From Pyrrhosoma nymphula (lineage: Eukaryota > Arthropoda > Insecta > Odonata > Coenagrionidae), in contig OY754329.1 of NCBI GenBank assembly GCA_963573305.1, positions 137,069,422 to 137,133,421 of the forward strand: 64,000 nt of DNA. Reading direction: 5' to 3'. Below the pieces are notes generated by a model. That model saw nothing but the letters and a program-made list of their open reading frames with translations. It was not told the DNA's origin and searched no databases. Position 1 is the first letter of the stretch. Every line of letters starts with the position of its first letter. The position numbers and the translations under genes were made by a program. Positions 1 through 10,476 of this stretch are shown in pieces.

Positions 1-350
1 CAGGGTCAACATCTTTCCTTTTTCCACTTTTTCCTCCCCTCCCCCACCTTCTACCCCCTTATAGCCCACCCCCGTTCCTCCCCTACAGCGCTCGTGTGCG
101 TGAGTGAATCGTGATGCTTTATTTTGCGGTCTCTCTCTGTGTCTCTCTCCCCTCCTTAGTAGTGCGGTGCGCACGACGCCATCTTACTCCGCTCGCCTCC
201 ATACGTGATACCCCCTCTTCAGTATTATCCCTCTTCTTCCTCTTGTTGCCTTCACATGTGTACGAAGTCGGCAATCGAGCTGTAGTAAGGATTCATTTCC
301 TTCCTAGCGTGCCTAGGTAATCGAGTGACCTTGGAATAAAGCGTATTATT
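1..350. other. CpG- and pyrimidine-rich segment, no gene recognised
   Basis: Runs of C and T give way to a CpG-containing stretch (GTGCGCACGACG near 175). This is richer in GC than the AT-rich DNA that follows. The 69-codon ORF here is low-complexity and not convincing. It could be the edge of a promoter or 5' UTR lying to the left of the window, but no TATA box, initiator or splice site settles that. Confidence 0.3.
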
Positions 351-2090
351 GTCGCGTTTAAATAATATGTCGCGATTGGTTATTCTTCGAAAAAAGTTGT
401 TGAAAAATAAACTGCTATGCATAAATGACGTTTTGAAACAATCCTCTTAGTATGAGTTCCTGTTGAACGTTCTTGACTGCTCGAATATGTCTCAGATTAT
501 TAAAATCAATGACCTCCACTAAGTGACTGACTCTTAGCACTATCGAATCCACCATACCCTTATTCTTGTGCAAAGTATTTATTAGTTAACTACTCTCTCT
601 TTGTCCCATATTTTCCTAGAATCTAAATTTCTTCATTTTTCGGGAACTAGTTTTGAAAACAAGGTCCTATGGTCGTATATAGGGACCCGTTTATTAGCCT
701 GAAAAATGAAAATATTTTCCATTCATACCTATCACATAGTTCACTTTCTTGGTGGACAGAGTTAAGCAAAGCTGAGCAATTACGTGTGAACTGGCTCTAT
801 TTCACTGATTTATTCCACATTCATTCACTTATTATTCCTACTTATCTCTGAGGTAAATTCTTTCAAGTCATTGATTTTATTAGCATTGATTAAACTAAGT
901 AGAGTGCTTTTTACTCTTTTTGTTTATGTTTGACAACCTCTTATCAACCAGATTGGAGGTGGAGTTGCTCGCTCATGAAAAAATGGGTTAAGAGTTGGTC
1001 GCGCAAAAATCTGATATCTCATCTGACAATAAATCCCATCTGACAATCTCACTTTCCCGGGTGACCAAAAGGGAATAGGTATTACGTGGTGTGATGAGTG
1101 ACGTTTCATTTATCTGCGCATCGAATGAGAGCAATAATTTGTCGGTTGGGCTCCTAAATTTCGCTTCTGTCGATTGCTTTCTGGGATCCAGCTTCACTCA
1201 CTAACCGGCATAGCATTTTCCCGCGCCGGCAATTGAAAGCGAAAAGAAATCTTTTGTACATGTTCATCTCCCTTTTCTTTTTTTGAATGACAATTTTTAT
1301 AAACATCTTCCACATCATTTACCATTAAAATATGAGTTTCCAAAAGATTTGGGTTTAATTCTGTTGTGCATGTCGCGTACATAAGTGCGTTGTTTATCGA
1401 TTCAAGGATTTAGTAATCCAAGTAGTTTATAATCTTTAGAGGAGCATGCGTTTCAAACCCTACTATCTTCATTACTGGAATGTTTTCTTTCACTTTACTT
1501 GCCACTCGAAGTGTTAGAATATTGAAATAACCACCGTAATGTTTTAGCAGGGATGAAGATGATTGGTTTCCATGTACCAATTATCCCTCCGACTCAATTT
1601 TTTAAGGGAAGCATAAGGAATGATATAGGGGAATTGACACAGATTGGTTTGCGTGGGAAGAATCAACACAGTTTAGGTCTTCATGTGTAAATAACCACAG
1701 GCTGTACGGTGCTGTCGTCTATAATCCCGCCCAAGTCGATCAGCTGCGCTTTCCTCTCCATGGCAACGGGGGGGAGAGGGGAGATATGACGTGAGCGCCC
1801 CGAGAGGGGAGGGGAGAGACGTATGGATAGAGATAAAGCCGGGTCTCGAAAGTTCTAGCAATACTTTGTCTGAAAGCAATGCTCTAGAGACAACGCTCAT
1901 CGCCGCTGTTTGAAGAGTCGAGAATGTCTCTAGAAATATATTAAACCTCTCTTACCACGGTAGTGGGGCAATGTGTTGATAATATTTCTTCTCTTTCGCA
2001 ATGTGAACAAAAACAGATAATTTTGATTCTCATTTGAGACGACCAGGGGATTACATAGAATGGGCTTAATCGACTATGCCTACATTCTTC
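351..2090. other. Unassigned AT-rich DNA
   Basis: No convincing ORF, RNA gene or repeat end was seen. A short G/C-rich block at about 1735-1860 contains GGGGGGGAGAGGGGAG-like purine runs. The ORFs are short and not protein-like. Confidence 0.4.
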
Positions 2091-2375
2091 AAATGAATTT
2101 TAAATGCATGTGGTATGCATGAAAAAAATTAGGTGTTGCTAAATGCAATTTTAAAAATGCATGTGAAATGCTTGTAAGTAAAATGAATGTGGCGAAATCC
2201 ATTTGTTCAAATTTATTTAAGATGCATTTTGTATTGGCTGGAAAAAACCAATGATTTCAAATGAATCTCAAATACAATTAATGAAGACTAGACCAAATGT
2301 ATTTTTTCAGATGCATTTAAAATGCATTGAAAAGGTTTTTTCTTAGTGATCGAACGTATTTAAATGCATTTTTTC
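2090..2375. repeat. AATGCATTT/ATGCAT motif cluster
   Basis: The octamer-like palindrome ATGCAT, usually flanked by A on the left and T on the right, occurs repeatedly (about 2104, 2116, 2157, 2223, 2311, 2323 and 2363), with near-matches in between. The right part also holds TTTTTTCTTAGTGATCG, which looks like a terminal repeat of a small transposon, but I could not find the matching left end. It is either a decayed non-autonomous element with internal repeats or a local motif cluster. No coding potential. Confidence 0.4.
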
Positions 2376-3160
2376 TTGTGGGCGGGTGATACGTGAAGAA
2401 AAAGATAGATGTATTTATTTCGAACGAAATTGAAACCATTGGTCCTAGTTCAACGCTAAACCCGTGTTCGTGAAAATGGACTTGTTACGTTATGTAATAT
2501 TAAGATGGCTAGAGTGTAATATTTTAACTTGCATTACATTTATTGTTTTAGAAGGAAACATGAATATGGCGGTAGATGTAGTGAAATCCTCTCACGTTCG
2601 TGATAACGGAATACATTTTAGCACAATAGAGAAGTTGAAAGTGATTTAATACGTTGAAATATAAACGAGATGAATCGTATTGTTTCCAACACTATCATTA
2701 AGAAAAAAAGTTTGTGCGAACAATTTGCTCGGAGGTAAAAAGTCACATAGGTCTTAATGAGTGTTCGCATGTATATAAAACCACATGAAAGAGTTTATTT
2801 TTTGAAATTACTTGTGGGATATAAAAGCAGAGAGTTGATAATCAAGATTTATAAACTTGGTGGTGAATTCAAAATTGGCGGTCGTAGTGGCAATTTGCTG
2901 GCAGGAAACCTTGCCAATTCCTGCTCCAACGAATACCGGAAACCGGTAAAACTGAAAACGCAAGTAGTCATTTTACTCCAAGAGTCGAGGATAACGATTT
3001 CCAGTGTTGGTAGTGAAAGCATAAGAACACTCTTGCCCGAGGTTGCCGTGTGGTCGCTCGTAGACTCGTGTGTCATTTTTTGTTCCCTCCGACGCAAAAC
3101 CTGTTCGTTCTGCTAAGCGGCCGCCTCTCGTTTCGGCAACCGTTTATATATCGTGTTGCA
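2376..3160. other. Unassigned DNA with overlapping ORFs on both strands
   Basis: A 119-codon ORF runs at 2757-3116 (+) and an 82-codon ORF lies antisense to it. Neither resembles a known domain, and the plus ORF has an irregular, un-protein-like composition. GC rises toward 3110 (AAGCGGCCGCC). I see no gene here. Confidence 0.35.
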
Positions 3161-3800
3161 AGAATAGGGGTTCTCCTGAGTTTACCCATGAGGAAAAAGG
3201 TTGAAAACGGTGGAATAAAAAAATAGCAATCGTGCCTCTACCACGAGCCTACCGATGCTTAGCCGGGCAGTTTATTTTTCTACGAGGGTTGGACACACTG
3301 AGCTGATTGAGATTTGGAATAACGAGGGTGGAGGAGACTGTATACCTTGTTCCGAAGCAGCAAATTGGGTTATGGTGGTTTAAGATTTAGAGAGACAGCG
3401 ACAAATTATCAAAAAGGACAACCTTGCCCCTAACCACGATCTCTCCGGTACTGATTCAGGCGTTTATTCGGTAATGGTCGACACACTGAATGACTTAAAA
3501 CTGGGTTATGTTGATTCATGGTGATTAAAAACACTTTGTACTTTTCCGCACTTTTACTTCGATCCACTCCAACCGGTTTCGAAGTTCTGCGTCATTTTCA
3601 AGTGGTACAATTTTGTAATGGAACGAAATAAAAGTGTGGAAAAGTACTTGAGGTGTTTTTAATCACCATGAATCTGATCAAATTCTACAAAGTGAACTCA
3701 CCGACCATCAACTTTATGGAGAATATTGGGTGAATCTCTTATTGTGTTGGGAGACAAAAATATAAGGGTTCTCCAACCTTTTCCCGCGAGGAAAAATGCC
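3160..3800. repeat. Composite repeat with internal fold-back (Penelope-like)
   Basis: Two related blocks, GGGTTCTCC...CCC..GAGGAAAAA, at about 3165-3201 and 3763-3796, bracket the segment as direct repeats. Inside, the motif GACACACTGA occurs twice (about 3291 and 3479), each time followed by GGGTTATG (about 3367 and 3503). A related copy of the same unit occurs at 5285-5400. The core is the palindrome annotated separately at 3513-3674. The downstream string ATTCTACAAAGTGAACTC also recurs, altered, at about 35724, which ties this to the repeat there. Confidence 0.5.
3513..3674. mobile_element. Fold-back Penelope-like fragment with degenerate hammerhead core
   Basis: Left arm 3513-3556 and right arm 3629-3674 are inverted repeats of about 44 bp. 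Both read GATTCATGGTGATTAAAAAC in their own direction, then a near-match through CTTTTCCrCACTTTTA. The loop, read on the minus strand, contains CTTGAAAATGACGCAG followed by CTTCGAAACCGGTTG. That is the layout of the hammerhead-type motif known in Penelope-like elements (CTGAnGA, stem II, GAAAC), with the first core changed. It is probably a short fossil of such an element and inactive as a ribozyme. Confidence 0.55.
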
Positions 3801-3939
3801 TAAAAAAAGAAAAATATTCAAATTTCTGTGCATTTTATTTATAGAGATCTTTCGTTTCAATTTCCGCTCATAATTTTCTCCGTCTGGTATAGGTTTGCAT
3901 CCATACAAATCTTCACTAATCTTTCTCTTTCTCACTTCG

Positions 3940-4480
3940 GTGAACAATCTTGAAGTTTGTTTGGCAGCAGTTTGGTTGATAAATCGTTATCCATTCTCCA
4001 TGTTTCTCCCCCTTTTCTTTTCATCTCTTCCTAATTCCTGCATTCCACATCTTCGTGATCTGGTCCGAAAATTGCAGTCGTGGTATTCCCGTGGATCTTT
4101 TCCCATTTTACTAGTCCCTCTAGAATTTTCAAAAGGAGCCCCAACAAATGCTCTATATTCTCAACTCTTCTTTTTACTATAGATTTCCACAGGCTACTTT
4201 TTCTCGTTCATTCCTCTCACCACTTCCTTATTAGAAATCATATCGGTCCATTTGATTTTCAGCATGCCCCTATCGCTCCATATCTCAAATGACCTCAGTT
4301 TATTCACTTCTTTTTTCCCAGAGTCCAAGTTTCTCATCCATATAAGGCCACTTTCCATACGTATACTTTTAGAAACCTTTTTTAAATTTCAAGGCTTTCA
4401 TTTTTGGAGGTTTAAGATTTTCTTCTTTTTCTTGAACTCATCTTTTGCCCGGGCGGTTCTACTTCTTTCTCCACTTTATA
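3940..4480 (-). pseudogene. LINE (non-LTR) ORF2 C-terminal fragment, decayed
   Basis: Read on the minus strand, 4340 to 4235 gives TWTLGKKK. After a +1 frameshift it continues FEIWSDRGMLKIKWTD, then MISNKEVVRG. This is the region that follows the reverse transcriptase in many insect endonuclease-reverse-transcriptase LINEs (AETWTLGKKD...FEMW..RRMLKI.WTDR.TNEEVL). Further on, WKSIVKRRVENIEH and a C-terminal HGEW-like end near 3990 fit the same family. Several frameshifts and stops show it is dead. The clade (Jockey, CR1, RTE or other) cannot be fixed from this piece. A second antisense LINE end lies directly beside it at 4545-4860. Confidence 0.75.
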
Positions 4481-4544
4481 CTATTTATAATGAAGTAGAA
4501 ACGTTTAAGCCACTGTTTATATCAATGATATCATTATCAGTAGC

Positions 4545-4860
4545 CATCGTAGCCATCAACCCGAAGATGGGTTGGTTGCAGTTCTCCACTCCATTCACCT
4601 CTTAGATAACCGCTTTCTTCCTTCTCTTAGTCCTTAATTTTACATTCCTCATAAGTAACTTGCCTTATTAAATCCATACTTGGTCTTCCCCGGTGGTAAA
4701 TCCTTACCCCCTACTGTTATTGTTTTCCACTGGCTCTTGTGTCGCAAAATGTGTCCAATAAGTTTGACTTTACTTCTCAGAGTTTTCATTAAACGTTAAA
4801 TTTTCAGCCCTGCATGGGACTTCTTCAGTAGTGATCCTCTACATCCATTGTCTATGATTA
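4545..4860 (-). pseudogene. Second LINE ORF2 C-terminal fragment, decayed
   Basis: On the minus strand, 4785 to 4720 reads KLIGHILRHKSQWKTITVGG. A shift of frame then gives RGRPSMDLIRQVTYEECK, and the fragment ends EWSGELQPTH near 4565. This matches the family pattern LIGHxLRH...GRGRPR...EWR. It ends just before the other LINE fragment begins, in the same orientation, so these are two copies and not one. Both are 5'-truncated and carry stops. Similar 3' ends occur at 37100-37265 (antisense) and 20738-21098 (sense). Confidence 0.7.
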
Positions 4861-5231
4861 TTTTTCTATTTCACGAAATTTCAATTGCTTCAAAGATGCT
4901 CAGTTCTACTGCTGGTATACCTAGTTTCTCTGCCATATACGATGTATATGAATTCACGAATATATATGTATATAGGCCATTTCACATTCAGTTGACAGTA
5001 CGGGCTCTTATGCGGATTCGCTTCCTGTGTATATCTCCGTGAGGCCGGGTGTGCCATGTTGCCAATTGTTTCAGGAATATTCACACAATGCTATGCAGTC
5101 AGTGGTTGCACATCTAGGAATCTTCCAAAGTGCAAATATTATTATTGCCTAAGATATCTTATCTAAATTTAGCACTGTGTTGGAAATGGTTGCCTACGTG
5201 GCCTAGAGGTGAGCTTGCGGAACGTAAGTTT
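4861..5231. other. Unassigned AT-rich DNA
   Basis: No convincing gene. A TATATATGTATATA patch lies near 4960. The end of the segment (GTGGCCTAGAGGTGAGC) runs into the hairpin at 5232-5298. Confidence 0.35.
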
Positions 5232-5298
5232 GGCAACAGTGTTCTTATAGGGGCCCACATTGTCGACTGAATGTGGAACACTCTATAGCAACACTGCC
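5232..5298. repeat. 67-nt imperfect hairpin
   Basis: The 5' arm GGCAACAGTGTTCTTATAG...CCACATT and the reverse complement of the 3' arm, GGCAGTGTTGCTATAGAGTG...CCACATT, align over about 27 positions around the loop GTCGACTG. The stem is long and has few bulges. It borders a repeat unit (GGTGAGCTGAC...GGTGGACACACTG) related to 3250-3320, so it may belong to a mobile element and not to a small-RNA gene. Confidence 0.45.
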
Positions 5299-5400
5299 TT
5301 AGCCGCGTTGGTGAGCTGACTTTTTTTCGCCGTATGGGTGGACACACTGGGGTGACTGTGAATGGGTAAAGGTTGGTTAGGGTGGCAGGTTTTTTCTTCC
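5285..5400 (+). repeat. Copy of the GGACACACTG repeat unit
   Basis: CTTAGCCGCGTTGGTGAGCT...CGCCGTATGGGTGGACACACTGGGGTGA parallels CTTAGCCGGGCAG...CTACGAGGGTTGGACACACTGAGCTGA at about 3258-3310. The two differ by indels and substitutions. A dispersed repeat of unknown class. Confidence 0.45.
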
Positions 5401-5790
5401 TTGCACTCGTGTTCTCCACTTGCAGCCTCCGCATGAAAGAGTTTTTACCGGAGCTCACCTCACCTCGCAGCCGCTAGTCGCCGAGTGATGAAAGAGTAGT
5501 GCACAGCCAACCGACTTTGTCCTTCCTCTCGACAGAGAGAGCAGACATTTCTCTCCCTATCTGCCCGCACCTCACTCCACACTGCGAGATAAACGGCAAG
5601 TGGGAGGGGGATGGAGGGATAGGGCGTTTTCTTGTCGGCGGCGACGGCGGTCCATTTCAAGGCCGTTTTACATCTCTCGCCGATCAGCTGCTGCGCCTGG
5701 AAGATCCTTCTCGATGCTTGGCTCATACCATTACTGTCTCTCCGTGGCAGTATACTACTCATATAACTTGATTTGAGGCTAAACAATGTA
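5401..5790. other. CpG-rich segment without recognised gene
   Basis: CpG is frequent (CGGCGGCGACGGCGG near 5635). ORFs of 90 and 108 codons overlap on opposite strands, as expected in GC-rich DNA lacking stops. Neither resembles a known protein. Possible promoter-type DNA, but no TATA/initiator pair was seen. Confidence 0.3.
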
Positions 5791-6989
5791 GGGAATTGGC
5801 ATTAAGAGCGATTGCAAGAATTTACACTTCTAGGTTGGAATTTGGAAGACATTGGGTCAAGTAGCAAATTTAATTGAAGAATCTCTACCCGAAGGAGCAT
5901 GTTACAGCTTACTCAAGTTAATTGATGAAAGTTACTGGACGTAAAAAAACTGATAAATGCGTAAATACCCATCACACTAATCTTACTCTTACTTACGCTT
6001 ACTTAGTCTCATACAATTAGATCGTTAATTTGTGGAGGACTTGTTCTTGGAAGGGATGCAGGAGAGATACACAAGAGTGCCAAACGATCCTCTGAACTTT
6101 TTATGTATTGAGTATTAGAAACAAGCTAATTTCTAAGATTCTGTAGAAGAATTTGTGTTAAATCATCCAAAATTATGTCTCTGGTTAGAGCTTATTCAAT
6201 CGTGATGAAATTGCACATTAATGCCCACAGCCCTTTGTAGTTGTAATTATGTTTTTAGATTAATCCTAATAGGAAATTCCTCCTCTTGGAACGAAAAATT
6301 ACTAGAATCGACCCTTTAGGAGTTGGCAACCCAGGCTGGGTAATCAAAGCTCTCCAACTATCCCAATATTGTACCCTGTGACCTGTCAGAACGTGATAAG
6401 TTGAGAACGCAGAACGGTGAGGAGGTTCCACTGCGGCTTTGTGAGTCAGAAGGAATACTGAATTCCACTTTTTTCATTTGAGTTGTTTAAAAAATACTGC
6501 TTTCACTGATGACAAGCCTTGGCTATCGGAAAGCAAAATTAATTCGCCAAATATGCAGATTATTCGACTAATAATGTCATTATGAGCACTTTTAGCCAAC
6601 TGCATCGCCTTTTCTATGTAACTAACGCATCTTGACTACAGTTCCAGTAGATATTTACTTAAAATAAGAAAACTGAGATGGATTGATGCCTCAGTGTTAT
6701 CACCAATCAATTGCTAGGGAGAAATCGCTACTTACCTATAAAGATTGTCACGAAATGGCATTTATATTGAACAGTAAGGTACTATTTTCTCCCCAGATTT
6801 CACCTGTTCCAGTATTTGATACCTTGGACCCGATTTCAAGTTTTTTTCGAAAAATATCGCATGGAAGGGCAACAGTTTGCTGTTAACAGTCAGTACAAGA
6901 CGTAATTTTCTGTACGAAGCCAGGTCATTATTTCAGTGATATTCGTTTTATTAGTGGAACCATCCCGGCCACGTGGGAAGGAGTACATA
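5791..6989. other. Unassigned AT-rich DNA
   Basis: No coding segment, RNA gene or repeat end was recognised in this 1.2-kb stretch. A simple CTTACTCTTACTTACGCTTACTTAG run lies near 5985-6007. Confidence 0.4.
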
Positions 6990-6997
6990 CTTCAGTC

Positions 6998-7257
6998 CAG
7001 TGGCTTATCTAACATTTGGCTCTGGAATATTTTTGATAGGCGAGTACCGGGGCTCTGAGACCTGCCAAATTGAGGGCCCTACTCCGGAAAGTTTTAGAAA
7101 ATTATAATAACAAAACTGAATTTAATAGCCCTTTTTTATGTAAATATTTAAATGCATTTAGTTATTTTTTATATATTAATGATGGCACCCTTGACAAAGT
7201 TGCTTCTGGGGAGGGTCCCGTCCCGTTCGTCCCACACCCCCCGTAAATACGCCCATG
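6998..7257 (+). mobile_element. Non-autonomous hAT-type MITE, copy 1 (260 bp)
   Basis: The ends are CAGTGGCTTATC and, reverse-complemented from the right, CATGGGCGTATTTACGG. Flanks CTTCAGTC (6990-6997) and CTTCAGCC (7258-7265) form an 8-bp target-site duplication with one mismatch. The body matches the element at 56719-56981 along its whole length, in the same orientation, for example GGAATATTTTTGAT, AGCCCTTTTT.ATGTAAATATTT and GGGAGGGTCC. Eight-base TSDs and CAGTGGCG-like ends are typical of the hAT superfamily. No transposase is encoded, so movement would need a relative's enzyme. Confidence 0.8.
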
Positions 7258-7720
7258 CTTCAGCCACCTCGCTAATCCGCATATCGCTCGCTATAAGAGC
7301 ACAATCCTCTCCCGCCTGTTGTTGTTTCCCGCCTTTGCCCCCACCAATGGACGCTCGCGCTTCCAAACAAACAGCCAGCCCAACACAGCAGCTCAAGCAG
7401 CCAGCCGACTTTCACTCGACCGTTTCCTCTCTGAACTCACTCACTCTTCGCGCGCTCGGCCCCCTCGATTTTCTCTCATTGTTGCACCGCCGCTGAACCA
7501 CTTTTTATTATTACGTCACTTTCGTTGTCTCCCCGCGGGTTTGCGCGGACCGCGTTCGTTAGGTAACCTGGATCCAAGAGCCGGTGGGCGTGGATTTTCG
7601 CGAAAGTGACTCGTTCTTCACTGACTTGGTGTGGGATTTGTCGCGGAGTAGAGGCCGTCATGCTCCGGTGCAGTCGTCCCTCGCCTTGCGTCCTGCGGCT
7701 TAGTTAGTCATCGAAAGATG
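7258..7720 (+). promoter_or_regulatory. CpG-rich block, possible promoter or 5' exon
   Basis: CpG is dense through 7260-7720 (CGCGCGCTCGGCC near 7450, CCGCGGGTTTGCGCGGACCGCG near 7535). A plausible splice donor, TTAG|GTAACC, occurs near 7561, and a short ORF starts at an ATG near 7660. No TATA box was found. GC-rich blocks like this can mark first exons in arthropods, but the local ORFs of 60-114 codons are on conflicting strands and not protein-like. Function is unproven. Confidence 0.3.
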
Positions 7721-8969
7721 GCAAATCAATCTAATGATCAAATAATAATCACATACTTAGTAAATGCCATGAAATAATGTGATATTCTTGTGTTCAATGT
7801 TGACCTGTTCCATTTATCTCTATTTACCACAAATAAAAGAATAAAGTAGACGGAAACCTAAAGTAAAATAGCACAGGGGAATATTTAAACCTTAAATACG
7901 CGTAATTGGTCACGTTGAATGGATCAACTGTGCAGTTAATACGCCCGAAAACATTGGTATTTGCGCAGTATCGTAATGAATTATGTGGATGAATACAAAA
8001 TGGAAATGATTTTCAACAAAGAAGTGCATTATTCATTAAATTTGTGGAAAATTCGCGCGCAATAGCTAAGGTGGGTCATTTTCCGAGAAAAAATACTGGC
8101 TTCGCTTCGTGCGTCAAGATTCCATCTACTCTCTTCTCTAATATATGCTATCATTGTATGCACCAATGCAATTTTCAGTCTTACCTTTCCTCTTATGACT
8201 TTGAATTTTTCGTGTTCCTCCCATGCGCTCGTTAATTTAGCGTATGTGGCAAATAACTTTTATTTTTTTCTGACTCGAATGTTACGGAAAAAAGGAAGTA
8301 GGTGACAGACAAAACGTTTTATTACGTCGCAAGAGGAGAGAGGCTCATCGAGGAAAAAATGTTTTGTCAGGCACGCGTTGCCTGCTTCCCGTCCGTCTTT
8401 CGTTTTCAGCTCCGTGGATGCAGTTTGTGACCAAAATATTCTCTCGAGTTTTCGGCCGAGCATAATATGCTTGGATGTTTTCAGTCGAGAGAGCGTAGCG
8501 TTCGGGGTGGATGTCGGGCAAACAGAGGGCCAGTCCTGTTGCGAGGTTGCCAAATGTCCCACAACACCTGGTGGTAGCAAGCCGCCTTGCGGCGCTTCTT
8601 CATAATCGGCTTTCCGAGGGATGTCTATCTCCCCCATGTCCTTTTCACGTCTCCACCAAATCGTCCTCCCCGTATTTTAACCATTTTTTTATATTTTAGT
8701 ACGGGGCATATCCTAGGAATGCGTTAAGCTAAGCTAATTTTTCCTCCTCAAGTACTGGTTTAGATATATGTGTCTACTATTGTGGAATTTCATGAATTTA
8801 AACTGTGAAGATAATATCTTGGAATATTTTCTATTTAATTCGTCTGTCATCATGAAAGTATTTTGGTCTCATTGCCTGATGTGTATTATGTTCTGAATAT
8901 TGGTATTTCTACTCTATGACGGCCCGTCGTCATGGAAGCGGCTTGACTAATTGTTTGTTTGTTTACTAG
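7721..8969. other. Unassigned DNA
   Basis: The left part is AT-rich and featureless. At 8378-8637 overlapping ORFs of 75 and 125 codons lie on opposite strands, and neither is recognisable. No repeat ends were identified. Confidence 0.35.
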
Positions 8970-9085
8970 ACGGGGTGGTAACCCATTGAATAGACCATTG
9001 CCCGGATGTTCCCGGGTTCAAACATGGGAGAGGCCTCTAGGCACGTCCAGCTAACCCAAGCCTCGCGATCAGATCTTTCTGGGAA
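8970..9085 (+). repeat. tRNA-related SINE fragment
   Basis: GGGTTCAAACATGGG (about 9013) approximates a Pol III B box (GGTTCRANNCC). It lies about 35 bases after GGGGTGGTAACCCATTGA, a weak A-box-like stretch. A true tRNA cloverleaf does not fold because the arms do not pair. A decayed tRNA-derived SINE is the simplest reading. Confidence 0.35.
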
Positions 9086-9849
9086 ATTACAGGAGGCGAA
9101 AGGAAAGGATTACCTCCCTGTGCATATGTTGCGTTTGAATTTCGCGCACCTTTGGGCCTTGTACTTACTTAGGATTACCCTCTCCTGTATCAAATGGACA
9201 TTCGGGTTGAAGAAACTGTATTGGTTCTATTATTTACCAAACTTCCGTAAATTTATGCATGCTGTTTGTCGGCCCACAATCTTGCATTTGAATCGCTAAC
9301 AATATGTAAAACCGCTCTATATTTATCGCTCAGAACCCCTCAATTTCAAAACCGTCATTTGCTCATTCATTCATCAAAGTATCTACCGGTTGAAGGTATG
9401 TTTTAATGGAAGTCAGATAAATCCTTCAGATTTTTACACGTGCAGTGCAGTATTTCTTTAATGCACCCTTAGTGCCAACCAACTCTCAACCAACAAAAAA
9501 ATAGCCTTAGGTATACCTTTGTGGAATGGCTTGTAACAGCAAAATAAACACTTTGATGCAGTTTTTATCCATACTAAACATTTATTTACTTGACTATGGT
9601 TTTCTGCGGGAAACCGTATTTTTATTGGTAAATCCTTCCATCAACGGGTAACCGATTACCCTATAAACCGTGGTCGGTTAAACAAACGTTTAGTGTGGTT
9701 GAATGCAGTCAACAAGCGTTTTTTGTTGTTAAACTTTTAACCGAAATATAGAATAAAACGTCACTGAGAAAAACATACCGTATAATAACATAAAAACGTT
9801 CTGTCAAATTCGCAGTGACTAATAGGTATCCCTAAGAGTAATGCCAATG
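9086..9849. other. Unassigned AT-rich DNA with small palindromes
   Basis: Around 9598-9745 there are clustered short inverted repeats: GGTTTTCTGCGGGAAACC, GGGTAACCGATTACCC, and CGGTTAAAC with TTTAACCG. These suggest an old MITE, but no clear ends or target-site duplication could be placed. The ORF at 9006-9299 is not recognised. Confidence 0.35.
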
Positions 9850-10110
9850 TTGGAGCCGGCTACGAGAGCCGGCGCGAATGCCTAGTCAGTTTAAAAAGTG
9901 CATGTTCTACACGGTCGTCACCGTACGTTCGAGAATGCTCTGGTCGTCGTCCTCCCAGATGCTTATCGACATTTCTCGGCAGAAGCGCGGGCTGGGATGG
10001 GGTAGGAGCGGGAGGGGTAGGGTAAGGGTGGGGGTCGCAGGGGAAGGGGGCGCTACTGGAAGGGAAGGAAGAAGGATTAGAAATTGTATCGGAGCCGTTG
10101 AAATGTGTAA
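9850..10110. other. GC-rich, G-rich segment
   Basis: GAGCCGGCTACGAGAGCCGGC at about 9854 contains a GAGCCGGC direct repeat. It is followed by a G-rich run of GGGG blocks at 9990-10060 that could form quadruplex-like structure. The ORFs on both strands reflect the biased composition only. Confidence 0.3.
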
Positions 10111-10127
10111 TGTACCGGACTGACCTG

Positions 10128-10210
10128 CCATTAATCTACATCTACGTACATGCTAATAATAACCCTGAAGACGCCTCAGAGGCGTGTGGCAGGGGGTGTC
10201 AGGACACCAG
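10128..10210 (+). repeat. Dispersed SINE-like repeat (ACATCTAC family), copy 1
   Basis: ATCTACATCTACGTACATG, then CCTGAAGACGCCTCAGAGGC, GTGTGGCAGGGGGTGTC and AGGACACC. The same order of motifs (ACATCTAC, CCTGC.A.GCC..C, GTGTGGCAGAGG) is seen at 20640-20700 on the minus strand and at 26660-26745 on the plus strand. Repeats with this signature are widespread in arthropods, from general recollection. No coding capacity. Confidence 0.55.
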
Positions 10211-10358
10211 CCATGGAAAGGGGAGGGAATAAGGGAAAAGGATTTGGGAGAAGTCGGAGGTGAATTTTATGCCAACGATGTGTCTTATTAACCAGATAAG
10301 ATATTTCTCCAATGGCCGTAAAATATATGCACCACTCGCCAAAAAAATCAAACACTTA

Positions 10359-10476
10359 CTGTGTTGGTTTGCGGGAATGGGGACTCCGCAACAGGGACCA
10401 ACCACAGCCTCTCCACCAGAATACCCTCCTGTGGTGGTTTACGGGAAAGTAATTTCCTCGCCAGGGACCACCACAG
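10359..10476 (+). repeat. Two tandem related hairpins
   Basis: Hairpin 1 (10359-10407) pairs CTGTG.TTGGT with ACCAACCACAG and, inside, TTGCGG with CCGCAA. Hairpin 2 (10429-10476) pairs CTGTGGTGGT with ACCACCACAG and GGGAAA with TTTCC. Their 5' arms (GTTGGTTTGCGGGAA, GGTGGTTTACGGGAA) and 3' arms (CAGGGACCA) are clearly related. So the unit was duplicated, and both copies kept base pairing despite sequence change. They could be part of a SINE tail or a structured RNA. Confidence 0.55.

Noticed and set aside
8260..8637. A 125-codon minus ORF as a gene
   Set aside because: A plus-strand ORF overlaps it, no domain or codon regularity is visible, and its composition follows local GC content.
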